Under the pieces are notes generated by a model. It had not been told where the DNA came from and searched no databases. It was given only the letters and a program-made list of their open reading frames with translations. From Primulina eburnea (Eukaryota > Streptophyta > Magnoliopsida > Lamiales > Gesneriaceae): a stretch of DNA of 64,000 nt. Location of the stretch: assembly GCF_022965805.1 (NCBI RefSeq), contig NW_027330864.1, positions 1 through 64,000 on the forward strand, read 5' to 3'. How positions within the stretch are numbered: the first letter of the stretch is position 1; each line of letters opens with the position of its first letter. Of the stretch, positions 44,232 through 58,931 are shown one piece after another. Both the position numbers and the translations under genes were made by a program.

Positions 44232-47159
44232 GTTCTATTGACAACTTCAGTTTGTCCATCCGTTTGAGGATGACAAGTAGTAGATTACAACAATATTGAG
44301 CAAAGTTTAGCCCATAAAGTAATCCAAAAATAGAATCCCTCCCCTTCTTAGTCCTAGGCAACCCCAAAATAAAGTGCATAGAAATGTCAATCCAAGTTCT
44401 TTTTAAGAATAGCACGCAAAAGTGTTCCCAAAGTTCTATTTACAACTTCAATTTGTCCATCCGTTTGAGGATGACAAGTAGTAGATTACAACTTTATTGT
44501 GCAAAGTTTAGCCCATAAAGTAATTAAAATAGAATCCCTCCCCTTCTTAGTCCTAGGCAACCCCAAAATAAAGTCCATAGAAATGTCAATCCAAGTTCTT
44601 TTTAAGAATAGCACGCAAAAGTGTTCCCAAAGTTCTATTGACAACTTCAGTTTGTCCATCCGTTTGAGGATGACAAGTAGTAGATTACAACAATATGGAG
44701 CAAAGTTTAGCCCATAAAGTAATCCAAAAATAGAATCCCTCCCCTTCTTAGTCCTAGGCAACCCCAAAATAAAATGCATAGAAATGTCAATCCAAGTTCT
44801 TTTAAGAATAGCACGCACAAGTGTTCCCAAAGTTCTATTTACAACTTCAGTTTGTCCATCCGTTTGGTGATGACAAGTAGTAGATTACAACAATATTGAG
44901 CAAAGTTTAGCCCATAAAGTAATCCAAAAATAGAATCCCTCCCCTTCTTTTAAGAATAGCACGCAAAAGTGTTCCCAAAGTTCTATTGACAACTTCAGTT
45001 TTACATCTGTTTGAGGATGACAAGTAGTAGATTACAACAATATTGAGCAAAGTTTAGCCCATAAAGTAATCCAAAAATAGAATCCCTCCCCTTCTTAGTC
45101 CTAGGCAACCCCAAAATAAAGTGCATAGAAATATCAATCCAAGTTCTTTTTAAGAATAGCACGCAAAAGTGTTCCCAAAGTTCTATTTACAACTTCAGTT
45201 TGTCCATCCGTTTGAGGATGACAAGTAGTAGATTACAACAATATTGAGCAAAGTTTAGCCCATATAAGTTCTATTTACAATTTCAGTTTGTCCATCCGTT
45301 TGAGGATGACAAGTAGTAGATTACAACAATATTGAGCAAAGTTTAGCCCCTAAAGTAGTCCAAAAATAGAATCCATCCTCTTCTTAGTCCTAGGCAACCC
45401 CAAAATAAAGTCCATAGAAATGTCAATCCGAGTTCTTTTTAAGAATAACACGCAAAAGTGTTCCCAAAGTTCTATTTACAACTTCAGTTTGTCCATCCGT
45501 TTGAGGATGACAAGTAGTAGATTACAACAATATGGAGCAAAGTTTAGCACATAAAGTAATCCAAAAATAGAATCCCTCCCCTTCAGTCCTAGGCAACCAC
45601 AAAATAAAGTGCATAGAAATGTCAATCCAAGTTCTTTTTAAGAATAGCACGCAAAAGTGTTCTCAAAGTTCTATTTACAACTTCAGTTTGTCCATCCGTT
45701 TGAGGATGACAAGTAGTAGATTACAACAATATTGAGCAAAGTTTAGCCCATAAAGTAATCCAAAAATAGAATCCCTCCCCTTCTTAGTCCTAGGCAACCC
45801 CAAAATAAAGTCCATAGAAATGTCAATCCAAGTTCTTTTTAAGAATAGAACGCAAAAGTGTTCCTAAAGTTCTATTGACAACTTCAGTTTGTCCATCCGT
45901 TTGAGGATGACAAGTAGTAGATTACAACAATATTGAGCAAAGTTTAGCCCATAAAGTAATCCAAAAATAGAATCACTCCCCTTCTTAGTCCTAGGCAACC
46001 CCAAAATAAAGTGCATAGAAATATCAATCCAAGTTCTTTTTAAGAATAGCACGCAAAAGTGTTCCCAAAGTTCTATTTACAACTTCAGTTTGTCCATCCG
46101 TTTGAGGATGACAAGTAGTAGATTACAACAATATTGAGCAAAGTTTAACCCATATAAGTTCTATTTACAACTTCAGTTTGTCCATCCGTTTGAGGATGAC
46201 AAGTAGTAGATTACAACAAGATTGAGCAAAGTTTAGCCCATAAAGTAGTCCAAAAATAGAATCTATCCTCTTCTTAGTCCTAGGCAACCCCAAAATAAAG
46301 TCCATAGAAATGTCAGTCCGAGTTCTTTTTAAGAATAACACGCAAAAGTGTTCCCAAAGTTCTATTTACAACTTCAGTTTGTCCATCCGTTTGAGGATGA
46401 CAAGTAGTAGATTACAACAATATGGAGCAAAGTTTAGCCCATAAAGTAATCCAAAAATAGAATCCCTCCCCTTCAGTCCTAGGCAACCACAAAATAAAGT
46501 GCATAGAAATGTCAATCCAAGTTCTTTTTAAGAATAGCACGCAAAAGTGTTCTCAAAGTTCTATTTACAACTTCAGTTTGTCCATCCGTTTGAGGATGAC
46601 AAGTAGTAGATTACAACAATATTGAGCAAAGTTTAGCCCATAAAGTAATCCAAAAATAGAATCCCTCCCTTTCTTAGTCCTAGGCAACCCCAAAATAAAG
46701 TCCATAGAAATGTCAATCCAAGTTCTTTTTAAAAATAGCACGCAAAAGTGTTCCCAAAGTTCTATTTACAACTTCAGTTTGTCCATCCGTTTGAGGATGA
46801 CAAGTAGTAGATTACAACAATATTGAGCAAAGTTTAGCCCATAAAGTAATCCAAAAATAGAATCCCTCACCTTCTTAGTCCTAGGCAACCCCAAAATAAA
46901 GTCCATAGAAATGTCAGTCCAAGTTCTTTTAAGAATAGCACGCAAAATTGTTCCCAAAGTTCTATTTACAACTTCAGTTTGTCCATCCGTTTGAGGATGA
47001 CAAGTAGTAGATTACAACAATATGGAGCAAAGTTTAGCCCATAAAGTAATCCAAAAATAGAATCCCTCCCCTTCTTAGTCCTAGGCAACCCCAAAATAAA
47101 GTCCATAGAAATGTCAATCCAAGTTCTTTTTAAGAATAGAACGCAAAAGTGTTCCTAAA
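44232..47159 (-). repeat. Right-array expanded repeat block (2928 bp)
   Basis: Marker monomers at 44232, 45869 and 47160 divide it into 1637 and 1291 bp. The first part is a shortened higher-order repeat lacking two full units. The second part is the short type also seen at 40903-42193. Confidence 0.8.
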
Positions 47160-50100
47160 GTTCTATTGACAACTTCAGTTTGTCCATCCGTTTGAGGATG
47201 ACAAGTAGTAGATTACAACAATATTGAGCAAAGTTTAGCCCATAAAGTAATCCAAAAATAGAATCCCTCCCCTTCTTAGTCCTAGGCAACCCCAAAATAA
47301 AGTGCATAGAAATGTCAATCCAAGTTCTTTTTAAGAATAGCACGCAAAAGTGTTCCCAAAGTTCTATTTACAACTTCAATTTGTCCATCCGTTTGAGGAT
47401 GACAAGTAGTAGATTACAACTTTATTGTGCAAAGTTTAGCCCATAAAGTAATCAAAATAGAATCCCTCCCCTTCTTAGTCCTAGGCAACCCCAAAATAAA
47501 GTCCATAGAAATGTCAATCCAAGTTCTTTTTAAGAATAGCACGCAAAAGTGTTCCCAAAGTTCTATTGACAACTTCAGTTTGTCCATCCGTTTGAGGATT
47601 ACAAGTAGTAGATTACAACAATATGGAGCAAAGTTTAGCCCATAAAGTAATCCAAAAATAGAATCCCTCCCCTTCTTAGTCCTAGGCAACCCCAAAATAA
47701 AATGCATAGAAATGTCAATCCAAGTTCTTTTAAGAATAGCACGCACAAGTGTTCCCAAAGTTCTATTTACAACTTCAGTTTGTCCATCCGTTTGGTGATG
47801 ACAAGTAGTAGATTACAACAATATTGAGCAAAGTTTAGCCCATAAAGTAATCCAAAAATAGAATCCCTCCCCTTCTTTTAAGAATAGCACGCAAAAGTGT
47901 TCCCAAAGTTCTATTGACAACTTCAGTTTGTCCATCTGTTTGAGGATGACAAGTAGTAGATTACAACAATATTGAGCAAAGTTTAGCCCATAAAGTAATC
48001 CAAAAATAGAATCCCTCCCCTTCTTAGTCTTAGGCAACCCCAAAATAAAGGGCATAGAAATATCAATCCAAGTTCTTTTTAAGAATAGCACGCAAAAGTG
48101 TTCCCAAAGTTCTATTTACAACTTCAGTTTGTCCATCCGTTTGAGGATGACAAGTAGTAGATTACAACAATATTGAGCAAAGTTTAGCCCATATAAGTTC
48201 TATTTACAATTTCAGTTTGTCCATCCGTTTGAGGATGACAAGTAGTAGATTACAACAATATTGAGCAAAGTTTAGCCCCTAAAGTAGTCCAAAAATAGAA
48301 TCCATCCTCTTCTTAATCCTAGGCAACCCCAAAATAAAGTCCATAGAAATGTCAATCCGAGTTCTTTTTAAGAATAACACGCAAAAGTGTTCACAAAGTT
48401 CTATTTACAACTTCAGTTTGTCCATCCGTTTGAGGATGACAAGTAGTAGATTAAAACAATATGGAGCAAAGTTTAGCACATAAAGTAATCCAAAAATAGA
48501 ATCCCTCCCCTTCAGTCCTAGGCAACCACAAAATAAAGTGCATAGAAATGTCAATCCAAGTTCATTTTAAGAATAGCACGCAAAAGTGTTCTCAAAGTTC
48601 TATTTACAACTTCAGTTTGTCCATCCGTTTGAGGATGACAAGTAGTAGATTACAACAATATTGAGCAAAGTTTAGCCCATAAAGTAATCCAAAAATAGAA
48701 TCCCTCCCCTTCTTAGTCCTAGGCAACCCCAAAATAAAGTCCATAGAAATGTCAATCCAAGTTCTTTTTAAAAATAGCACGCAAAAGTGTTCCCAAAGTT
48801 CTATTTACAACTTCAATTTGTCCATCCGTTTGAGGATGACAAGTAGTAGATTACAACTTTATTGTGCAAAGTTTAGCCCATAAAGTAATCAAAATAGAAT
48901 CCCTCCCCTTCTTAGTCCTAGGCAACCCCAAAATAAAGTCCATAGAAATGTCAATCCAAGTTCTTTTTAAGAATAGCACGCAAAAGTGTTCCCAAAGTTC
49001 TATTGACAACTTCAGTTTGTCCATCCGTTTGAGGATTACAAGTAGTAGATTACAACAATATGGAGCAAAGTTTAGCCCATAAAGTAATCCAAAAATAGAA
49101 TCCCTCCCCTTCTTAGTCCTAGGCAACCCCAAAATAAAATGCATAGAAATGTCAATCCAAGTTCTTTTAAGAATAGCACGCACAAGTGTTCCCAAAGTTC
49201 TATTTACAACTTCAGTTTGTCCATCCGTTTGGTGATGACAAGTAGTAGATTACAACAATATTGAGCAAAGTTTAGCCCATAAAGTAATCCAAAAATAGAA
49301 TCCCTCCCCTTCTTTTAAGAATAGCACGCAAAAGTGTTCCCAAAGTTCTATTGACAACTTCAGTTTGTCCATCTGTTTGAGGATGACAAGTAGTAGATTA
49401 CAACAATATTGAGCAAAGTTTAGCCCATAAAGTAATCCAAAAATAGAATCCCTCCCCTTCTTAGTCTTAGGCAACCCCAAAATAAAGGGCATAGAAATAT
49501 CAATCCAAGTTCTTTTTAAGAATAGCACGCAAAAGTGTTCCCAAAGTTCTATTTACAACTTCAGTTTGTCCATCCGTTTGAGGATGACAAGTAGTAGATT
49601 ACAACAATATTGAGCAAAGTTTAGCCCATATAAGTTCTATTTACAATTTCAGTTTGTCCATCCGTTTGAGGATGACAAGTAGTAGATTACAACAATATTG
49701 AGCAAAGTTTAGCCCCTAAAGTAGTCCAAAAATAGAATCCATCCTCTTCTTAGTCCTAGGCAACCCCAAAATAAAGTCCATAGAAATGTCAATCCGAGTT
49801 CTTTTTAAGAATAACACGCAAAAGTGTTCACAAAGTTCTATTTACAACTTCAGTTTGTCCATCCGTTTGAGGATGACAAGTAGTAGATTACAACAATATG
49901 GAGCAAAGTTTAGCACATAAAGTAATCCAAAAATAGAATCCCTCCCCTTCAGTCCTAGGCAACCACAAAATAAAGTGCATAGAAATGTCAATCCAAGTTC
50001 ATTTTAAGAATAGCACGCAAAAGTGTTCTCAAAGTTCTATTTACAACTTCAGTTTGTCCATCCGTTTGAGGATGACAAGTAGTAGATTACAACAATATTG

Positions 50101-50635
50101 AGCAAAGTTTAGCCCATAAAGTAATCCAAAAATAGAATCCCTCCCCTTCTTAGTCCTAGGCAACCCCAAAATAAAGTCCATAGAAATGTCAATCCAAGTT
50201 CTTTTTAAAAATAGCACGCAAAAGTGTTCCCAAAGTTCTATTTACAACTTCAGTTTGTCCATCCGTTTGAGGATGACAAGTAGTAGATTACAACAATATT
50301 GAGCAAAGTTTAGCCCATAAAGTAATCCAAAAATAGAATCCCTCACCTTCTTAGTCCTAGGCAACCCCAAAATAAAGTCCATAGAAATGTCAGTCCAAGT
50401 TCTTTTAAGAATAGCACGCAAAATTATTCCCAAAGTTCTATTTACAACTTCAGTTTGTCCATCCGTTTGAGGATGACAAGTAGTAGATTACAACAATATG
50501 GAGCAAAGTTTAGCCCATAAAGTAATCCAAAAATAGAATCCCTCCCCTTCTTAGTCCTAGGCAACCCCAAAATAAAGTCCATAGAAATGTCAATCCAAGT
50601 TCTTTTTAAGAATAGAACGCAAAAGTGTTCCTAAA
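47160..50635 (-). repeat. Right-array block lacking one marker monomer (3476 bp)
   Basis: Equals one 2038-bp repeat plus a 1438-bp version. In the shorter one a tttttaaaaatag monomer (near 48771) joins directly to the cttcaatttg monomer (near 48815), skipping three units including the marker. This is a clear unequal-crossover junction. Confidence 0.8.
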
Positions 50636-53600
50636 GTTCTATTGACAACTTCAGTTTGTCCATCCGTTTGAGGATGACAAGTAGTAGATTACAACAATAT
50701 TGAGCAAAGTTTAGCCCATAAAGTAATCCAAAAATAGAATCCCTCCCCTTCTTAGTCCTAGGCAACCCCAAAATAAAGTGCATAGAAATGTCAATCCAAG
50801 TTCTTTTTAAGAATAGCACGCAAAAGTGTTCCCAAAGTTCTATTTACAACTTCAATTTGTCCATCCGTTTGAGGATGACAAGTAGTAGATTACAACTTTA
50901 TTGTGCAAAGTTTAGCCCATAAAGTAATCAAAATAGAATCCCTCCCCTTCTTAGTCCTAGGCAACCCCAAAATAAAGTCCATAGAAATGTCAATCCAAGT
51001 TCTTTTTAAGAATAGCACGCAAAAGTGTTCCCAAAGTTCTATTGACAACTTCAGTTTGTCCATCCGTTTGAGGATGACAAGTAGTAGATTACAACAATAT
51101 GGAGCAAAGTTTAGCCCATAAAGTAATCCAAAAATAGAATCCCTCCCCTTCTTAGTCCTAGGCAACCCCAAAATAAAATGCATAGAAATGTCAATCCAAG
51201 TTCTTTTAAGAATAGCACGCACAAGTGTTCCCAAAGTTCTATTTACAACTTCAGTTTGTCCATCCGTTTGGTGATGACAAGTAGTAGATTACAACAATAT
51301 TGAGCAAAGTTTAGCCCATAAAGTAATCCAAAAATAGAATCCCTCCCCTTCTTTTAAGAATAGCACGCAAAAGTGTTCCCAAAGTTCTATTGACAACTTC
51401 AGTTTGTCCATCTGTTTGAGGATGACAAGTAGTAGATTACAACAATATTGAGCAAAGTTTAGCCCATAAAGTAATCCAAAAATAGAATCCCTCCCCTTCT
51501 TAGTCCTAGGCAACCCCAAAATAAAGTGCATAGAAATATCAATCCAAGTTCTTTTTAAGAATAGCACGCAAAAGTGTTCCCAAAGTTCTATTTACAACTT
51601 CAGTTTGTCCATCCGTTTGAGGATGACAAGTAGTAGATTACAACAATATTGAGCAAAGTTTAGCCCATATAAGTTCTATTTACAATTTCAGTTTGTCCAT
51701 CCGTTTGAGGATGACAAGTAGTAGATTACAACAATATTGAGCAAAGTTTAGCCCCTAAAGTAGTCCAAAAATAGAATCCATCCTCTTCTTAGTCCTAGGC
51801 AACCCCAAAATAAAGTCCATAGAAATGTCAATCCGAGTTCTTTTTAAGAATAACACGCAAAAGTGTTCCCAAAGTTCTATTTACAACTTCAGTTTGTCCA
51901 TCCGTTTGAGGATGACAAGTAGTAGATTACAACAATATGGAGCAAAGTTTAGCACATAAAGTAATCCAAAAATAGAATCCCTCCCCTTCAGTCCTAGGCA
52001 ACCACAAAATAAAGTGCATAGAAATGTCAATCCAAGTTCTTTTTAAGAATAGCACGCAAAAGTGTTCTCAAAGTTCTATTTACAACTTCAGTTTGTCCAT
52101 CCGTTTGAGGATGACAAGTAGTAGATTACAACAATATTGAGCAAAGTTTAGCCCATAAAGTAATCCAAAAATAGAATCCCTCCCCTTCTTAGTCCTAGGC
52201 AACCCCAAAATAAAGTCCATAGAAATGTCAATCCAAGTTCTTTTTAAGAATAGAACGCAAAAGTGTTCCTAAAGTTCTATTGACAACTTCAGTTTGTCCA
52301 TCCGTTTGAGGATGACAAGTAGTAGATTACAACAATATTGAGCAAAGTTTAGCCCATAAAGTAATCCAAAAATAGAATCCCTCCCCTTCTTAGTCCTAGG
52401 CAACCCCAAAATAAAGTGCATAGAAATATCAATCCAAGTTCTTTTTAAGAATAGCACGCAAAAGTGTTCCCAAAGTTCTATTTACAACTTCAGTTTGTCC
52501 ATCCGTTTGAGGATGACAAGTAGTAGATTACAACAATATTGAGCAAAGTTTAAGCCCATATAAGTTCTATTTACAACTTCAGTTTGTCCATCCGTTTGAG
52601 GATGACAAGTAGTAGATTACAACAATATTGAGCAAAGTTTAGCCCATAAAGTAGTCCAAAAATAGAATCCATCCTCTTCTTAGTCCTAGGCAACCCCAAA
52701 ATAAAGTCCATAGAAATGTCAGTCCGAGTTCTTTTTAAGAATAACACGCAAAAGTGTTCCCAAAGTTCTATTTACAACTTCAGTTTGTCCATCCGTTTGA
52801 GGATGACAAGTAGTAGATTACAACAATATGGAGCAAAGTTTAGCCCATAAAGTAATCCAAAAATAGAATCCCTCCCCTTCAGTCCTAGGCAACCACAAAA
52901 TAAAGTGCATAGAAATGTCAATCCAAGTTCTTTTTAAGAATAGCACGCAAAAGTGTTCTCAAAGTTCTATTTACAACTTCAGTTTGTCCATCCGTTTGAG
53001 GATGACAAGTAGTAGATTACAACAATATTGAGCAAAGTTTAGCCCATAAAGTAATCCAAAAATAGAATCCCTCCCCTTCTTAGTCCTAGGCAACCCCAAA
53101 ATAAAGTCCATAGAAATGTCAATCCAAGTTCTTTTTAAAAATAGCACGCAAAAGTGTTCCCAAAGTTCTATTTACAACTTCAGTTTGTCCATCCGTTTGA
53201 GGATGACAAGTAGTAGATTACAACAATATTGAGCAAAGTTTAGCCCATAAAGTAATCCAAAAATAGAATCCCTCACCTTCTTAGTCCTAGGCAACCCCAA
53301 AATAAAGTCCATAGAAATGTCAGTCCAAGTTCTTTTAAGAATAGCACGCAAAAGTGTTCCCAAAGTTCTATTTACAACTTCAGTTTGTCCATCCGTTTGA
53401 GGATGACAAGTAGTAGATTACAACAATATGGAGCAAAGTTTAGCCCATAAAGTAATCCAAAAATAGAATCCCTCCCCTTCTTAGTCCTAGGCAACCCCAA
53501 AATAAAGTCCATAGAAATGTCAATCCAAGTTCTTTTTAAGAATAGAACGCAAAAGTGTTCCTAAAGTTCTATTGACACTTCAGTTTGTCCATCCGTTGAG

Positions 53601-54854
53601 GATGACAAGTAGTAGATTACAACAATATTGAGCAAAGTTTAGCCCATAAAGTAATCCAAAAATAGAATCCCTCCCCTTCTTAGTCCTAGGCAACCCCAAA
53701 ATAAAGTGCATAGAAATATCAATCCAAGTTTCTTTTTAAGAATAGCACGCAAAAGTGTTCCCAAAGTTCTATTTACAACTTCAGTTTGTCCATCCGTTTG
53801 AGGATGACAAGTAGTAGATTACAACAATATTGAGCAAAGTTTAGCCCATATAAGTTCTATTTACAACTTCAGTTTGTCCATCCGTTGAGGATGACAAGTA
53901 GTAGATTACAACAAGATTGAGCAAAGTTTAGCCCATAAAGTAGTCCAAAAATAGAATCCATCCTCTTCTTAGTCCTAGGCAACCCCAAAATAAAGTCCAT
54001 AGAAATGTCAGTCCGAGTTCTTTTTAAGAATAACACGCAAAAGTGTTCCCAAAGTTCTATTTACAACTTCAGTTTGTCCATCCGTTTGAGGATGACAAGT
54101 AGTAGATTACAACAATATGGAGCAAAGTTTAGCCCATAAAGTAATCCAAAAATAGAATCCCTCCCCTTCAGTCCTAGGCAACCACAAAATAAAGTGCATA
54201 GAAATGTCAATCCAAGTTCTTTTTAAGAATAGCACGCAAAAGTGTTCTCAAAGTTCTATTTACAACTTCAGTTTGTCCATCCGTTTGAGGATGACAAGTA
54301 GTAGATTACAACAATATTGAGCAAAGTTTAGCCCATAAAGTAATCCAAAAATAGAATCCCTCCCTTTCTTAGTCCTAGGCAACCCCAAAATAAAGTCCAT
54401 AGAAATGTCAATCCAAGTTCTTTTTAAAAATAGCACGCAAAAGTGTTCCCAAAGTTCTATTTACAACTTCAGTTTGTCCATCCGTTTGAGGATGACAAGT
54501 AGTAGATTACAACAATATTGAGCAAAGTTTAGCCCATAAAGTAATCCAAAAATAGAATCCCTCACCTTCTTAGTCCTAGGCAACCCCAAAATAAAGTCCA
54601 TAGAAATGTCAGTCCAAGTTCTTTTAAGAATAGCACGCAAAATTGTTCCCAAAGTTCTATTTACAACTTCAGTTTGTCCATCCGTTTGAGGATGACAAGT
54701 AGTAGATTACAACAATATGGAGCAAAGTTTAGCCCATAAAGTAATCCAAAAATAGAATCCCTCCCCTTCTTAGTCCTAGGCAACCCCAAAATAAAGTCCA
54801 TAGAAATGTCAATCCAAGTTCTTTTTAAGAATAGAACGCAAAAGTGTTCCTAAA

Positions 54855-56892
54855 GTTCTATTGACAACTTCAGTTTGTCCATCCGTTTGAGGATGACAAG
54901 TAGTAGATTACAACAATATTGAGCAAAGTTTAGCCCATAAAGTAATCCAAAAATAGAATCCCTCCCCTTCTTAGTCCTAGGCAACCCCAAAATAAAGTGC
55001 ATAGAAATGTCAATCCAAGTTCTTTTTAAGAATAGCACGCAAAAGTGTTCCCAAAGTTCTATTTACAACTTCAATTTGTCCATCCGTTTGAGGATGACAA
55101 GTAGTAGATTACAACTTTATTGTGCAAAGTTTAGCCCATAAAGTAATCAAAATAGAATCCCTCCCCTTCTTAGTCCTAGGCAACCCCAAAATAAAGTCCA
55201 TAGAAATGTCAATCCAAGTTCTTTTTAAGAATAGCACGCAAAAGTGTTCCCAAAGTTCTATTGACAACTTCAGTTTGTCCATCCGTTTGAGGATTACAAG
55301 TAGTAGATTACAACAATATGGAGCAAAGTTTAGCCCATAAAGTAATCCAAAAATAGAATCCCTCCCCTTCTTAGTCCTAGGCAACCCCAAAATAAAATGC
55401 ATAGAAATGTCAATCCAAGTTCTTTTAAGAATAGCACGCACAAGTGTTCCCAAAGTTCTATTTACAACTTCAGTTTGTCCATCCGTTTGGTGATGACAAG
55501 TAGTAGATTACAACAATATTGAGCAAAGTTTAGCCCATAAAGTAATCCAAAAATAGAATCCCTCCCCTTCTTTTAAGAATAGCACGCAAAAGTGTTCCCA
55601 AAGTTCTATTGACAACTTCAGTTTGTCCATCTGTTTGAGGATGACAAGTAGTAGATTACAACAATATTGAGCAAAGTTTAGCCCATAAAGTAATCCAAAA
55701 ATAGAATCCCTCCCCTTCTTAGTCTTAGGCAACCCCAAAATAAAGGGCATAGAAATATCAATCCAAGTTCTTTTTAAGAATAGCACGCAAAAGTGTTCCC
55801 AAAGTTCTATTTACAACTTCAGTTTGTCCATCCGTTTGAGGATGACAAGTAGTAGATTACAACAATATTGAGCAAAGTTTAGCCCATATAAGTTCTATTT
55901 ACAATTTCAGTTTGTCCATCCGTTTGAGGATGACAAGTAGTAGATTACAACAATATTGAGCAAAGTTTAGCCCCTAAAGTAGTCCAAAAATAGAATCCAT
56001 CCTCTTCTTAGTCCTAGGCAACCCCAAAATAAAGTCCATAGAAATGTCAATCCGAGTTCTTTTTAAGAATAACACGCAAAAGTGTTCACAAAGTTCTATT
56101 TACAACTTCAGTTTGTCCATCCGTTTGAGGATGACAAGTAGTAGATTACAACAATATGGAGCAAAGTTTAGCACATAAAGTAATCCAAAAATAGAATCCC
56201 TCCCCTTCAGTCCTAGGCAACCACAAAATAAAGTGCATAGAAATGTCAATCCAAGTTCATTTTAAGAATAGCACGCAAAAGTGTTCTCAAAGTTCTATTT
56301 ACAACTTCAGTTTGTCCATCCGTTTGAGGATGACAAGTAGTAGATTACAACAATATTGAGCAAAGTTTAGCCCATAAAGTAATCCAAAAATAGAATCCCT
56401 CCCCTTCTTAGTCCTAGGCAACCCCAAAATAAAGTCCATAGAAATGTCAATCCAAGTTCTTTTTAAAAATAGCACGCAAAAGTGTTCCCAAAGTTCTATT
56501 TACAACTTCAGTTTGTCCATCCGTTTGAGGATGACAAGTAGTAGATTACAACAATATTGAGCAAAGTTTAGCCCATAAAGTAATCCAAAAATAGAATCCC
56601 TCACCTTCTTAGTCCTAGGCAACCCCAAAATAAAGTCCATAGAAATGTCAGTCCAAGTTCTTTTAAGAATAGCACGCAAAATTGTTCCCAAAGTTCTATT
56701 TACAACTTCAGTTTGTCCATCCGTTTGAGGATGACAAGTAGTAGATTACAACAATATGGAGCAAAGTTTAGCCCATAAAGTAATCCAAAAATAGAATCCC
56801 TCCCTTCTTAGTCCTAGGCAACCCCAAAATAAAGTCCATAGAAATGTCAATCCAAGTTCTTTTTAAGAATAGAACGCAAAAGTGTTCCTAAA
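54855..56892 (-). repeat. Right-array higher-order repeat copy (2038 bp)
   Basis: Same unit order as 42194-44231, including gaggattacaag and agtcttaggc with aaagggcat. Confidence 0.86.
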
Positions 56893-58931
56893 GTTCTATT
56901 GACAACTTCAGTTTGTCCATCCGTTTGAGGATGACAAGTAGTAGATTACAACAATATTGAGCAAAGTTTAGCCCATAAAGTAATCCAAAAATAGAATCCC
57001 TCCCCTTCTTAGTCCTAGGCAACCCCAAAATAAAGTGCATAGAAATGTCAATCCAAGTTCTTTTTAAGAATAGCACGCAAAAGTGTTCCCAAAGTTCTAT
57101 TTACAACTTCAATTTGTCCATCCGTTTGAGGATGACAAGTAGTAGATTACAACTTTATTGTGCAAAGTTTAGCCCATAAAGTAATCAAAATAGAATCCCT
57201 CCCCTTCTTAGTCCTAGGCAACCCCAAAATAAAGTCCATAGAAATGTCAATCCAAGTTCTTTTTAAGAATAGCACGCAAAAGTGTTCCCAAAGTTCTATT
57301 GACAACTTCAGTTTGTCCATCCGTTTGAGGATGACAAGTAGTAGATTACAACAATATGGAGCAAAGTTTAGCCCATAAAGTAATCCAAAAATAGAATCCC
57401 TCCCCTTCTTAGTCCTAGGCAACCCCAAAATAAAATGCATAGAAATGTCAATCCAAGTTCTTTTAAGAATAGCACGCACAAGTGTTCCCAAAGTTCTATT
57501 TACAACTTCAGTTTGTCCATCCGTTTGGTGATGACAAGTAGTAGATTACAACAATATTGAGCAAAGTTTAGCCCATAAAGTAATCCAAAAATAGAATCCC
57601 TCCCCTTCTTTTAAGAATAGCACGCAAAAGTGTTCCCAAAGTTCTATTGACAACTTCAGTTTGTCCATCTGTTTGAGGATGACAAGTAGTAGATTACAAC
57701 AATATTGAGCAAAGTTTAGCCCATAAAGTAATCCAAAAATAGAATCCCTCCCCTTCTTAGTCCTAGGCAACCCCAAAATAAAGTGCATAGAAATATCAAT
57801 CCAAGTTCTTTTTAAGAATAGCACGCAAAAGTGTTCCCAAAGTTCTATTTACAACTTCAGTTTGTCCATCCGTTTGAGGATGACAAGTAGTAGATTACAA
57901 CAATATTGAGCAAAGTTTAGCCCATATAAGTTCTATTTACAATTTCAGTTTGTCCATCCGTTTGAGGATGACAAGTAGTAGATTACAACAATATTGAGCA
58001 AAGTTTAGCCCCTAAAGTAGTCCAAAAATAGAATCCATCCTCTTCTTAGTCCTAGGCAACCCCAAAATAAAGTCCATAGAAATGTCAATCCGAGTTCTTT
58101 TTAAGAATAACACGCAAAAGTGTTCCCAAAGTTCTATTTACAACTTCAGTTTGTCCATCCGTTTGAGGATGACAAGTAGTAGATTACAACAATATGGAGC
58201 AAAGTTTAGCACATAAAGTAATCCAAAAATAGAATCCCTCCCCTTCAGTCCTAGGCAACCACAAAATAAAGTGCATAGAAATGTCAATCCAAGTTCTTTT
58301 TAAGAATAGCACGCAAAAGTGTTCTCAAAGTTCTATTTACAACTTCAGTTTGTCCATCCGTTTGAGGATGACAAGTAGTAGATTACAACAATATTGAGCA
58401 AAGTTTAGCCCATAAAGTAATCCAAAAATAGAATCCCTCCCCTTCTTATTCCTAGGCAAACCCAAAATAAAGTCCATAGAAATGTCAATCCAAGTTCTTT
58501 TTAAAAATAGCACGCAAAATTGTTCCCAAAGTTCTATTTACAACTTCAGTTTGTCCATCCGTTTGAGGATGACAAGTAGTAGATTACAACAATATTGAGC
58601 AAAGTTTAGCCCATAAAGTAATCCAAAAATAGAATCCCTCACCTTCTTAGTCCTAGGCAACCCCAAAATAAAGTCCATAGAAATGTCAGTCCAAGTTCTT
58701 TTAAGAATAGCACGCAAAAGTGTTCCCAAAGTTCTATTTACAACTTCAGTTTGTCCATCCGTTTGAGGATGACAAGTAGTAGATTACAACAATATGGAGC
58801 AAAGTTTAGCCCATAAAGTAATCCAAAAATAGAATCCCTTCCCTTCTTAGTCCTAGGCAACCCCAAAATAAAGTCCATAGAAATGTCAATCCAAGTTCTT
58901 TTTAAGAATAGAACGCAAAAGTGTTCCTAAA
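56893..58931 (-). repeat. Right-array higher-order repeat copy (2039 bp), second variant
   Basis: Same unit order, but with gaggatgacaag in place of gaggattacaag and aaagtgcat in place of aaagggcat. It is a distinct subtype shared with the copies near 44486 and 50890. Confidence 0.84.
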
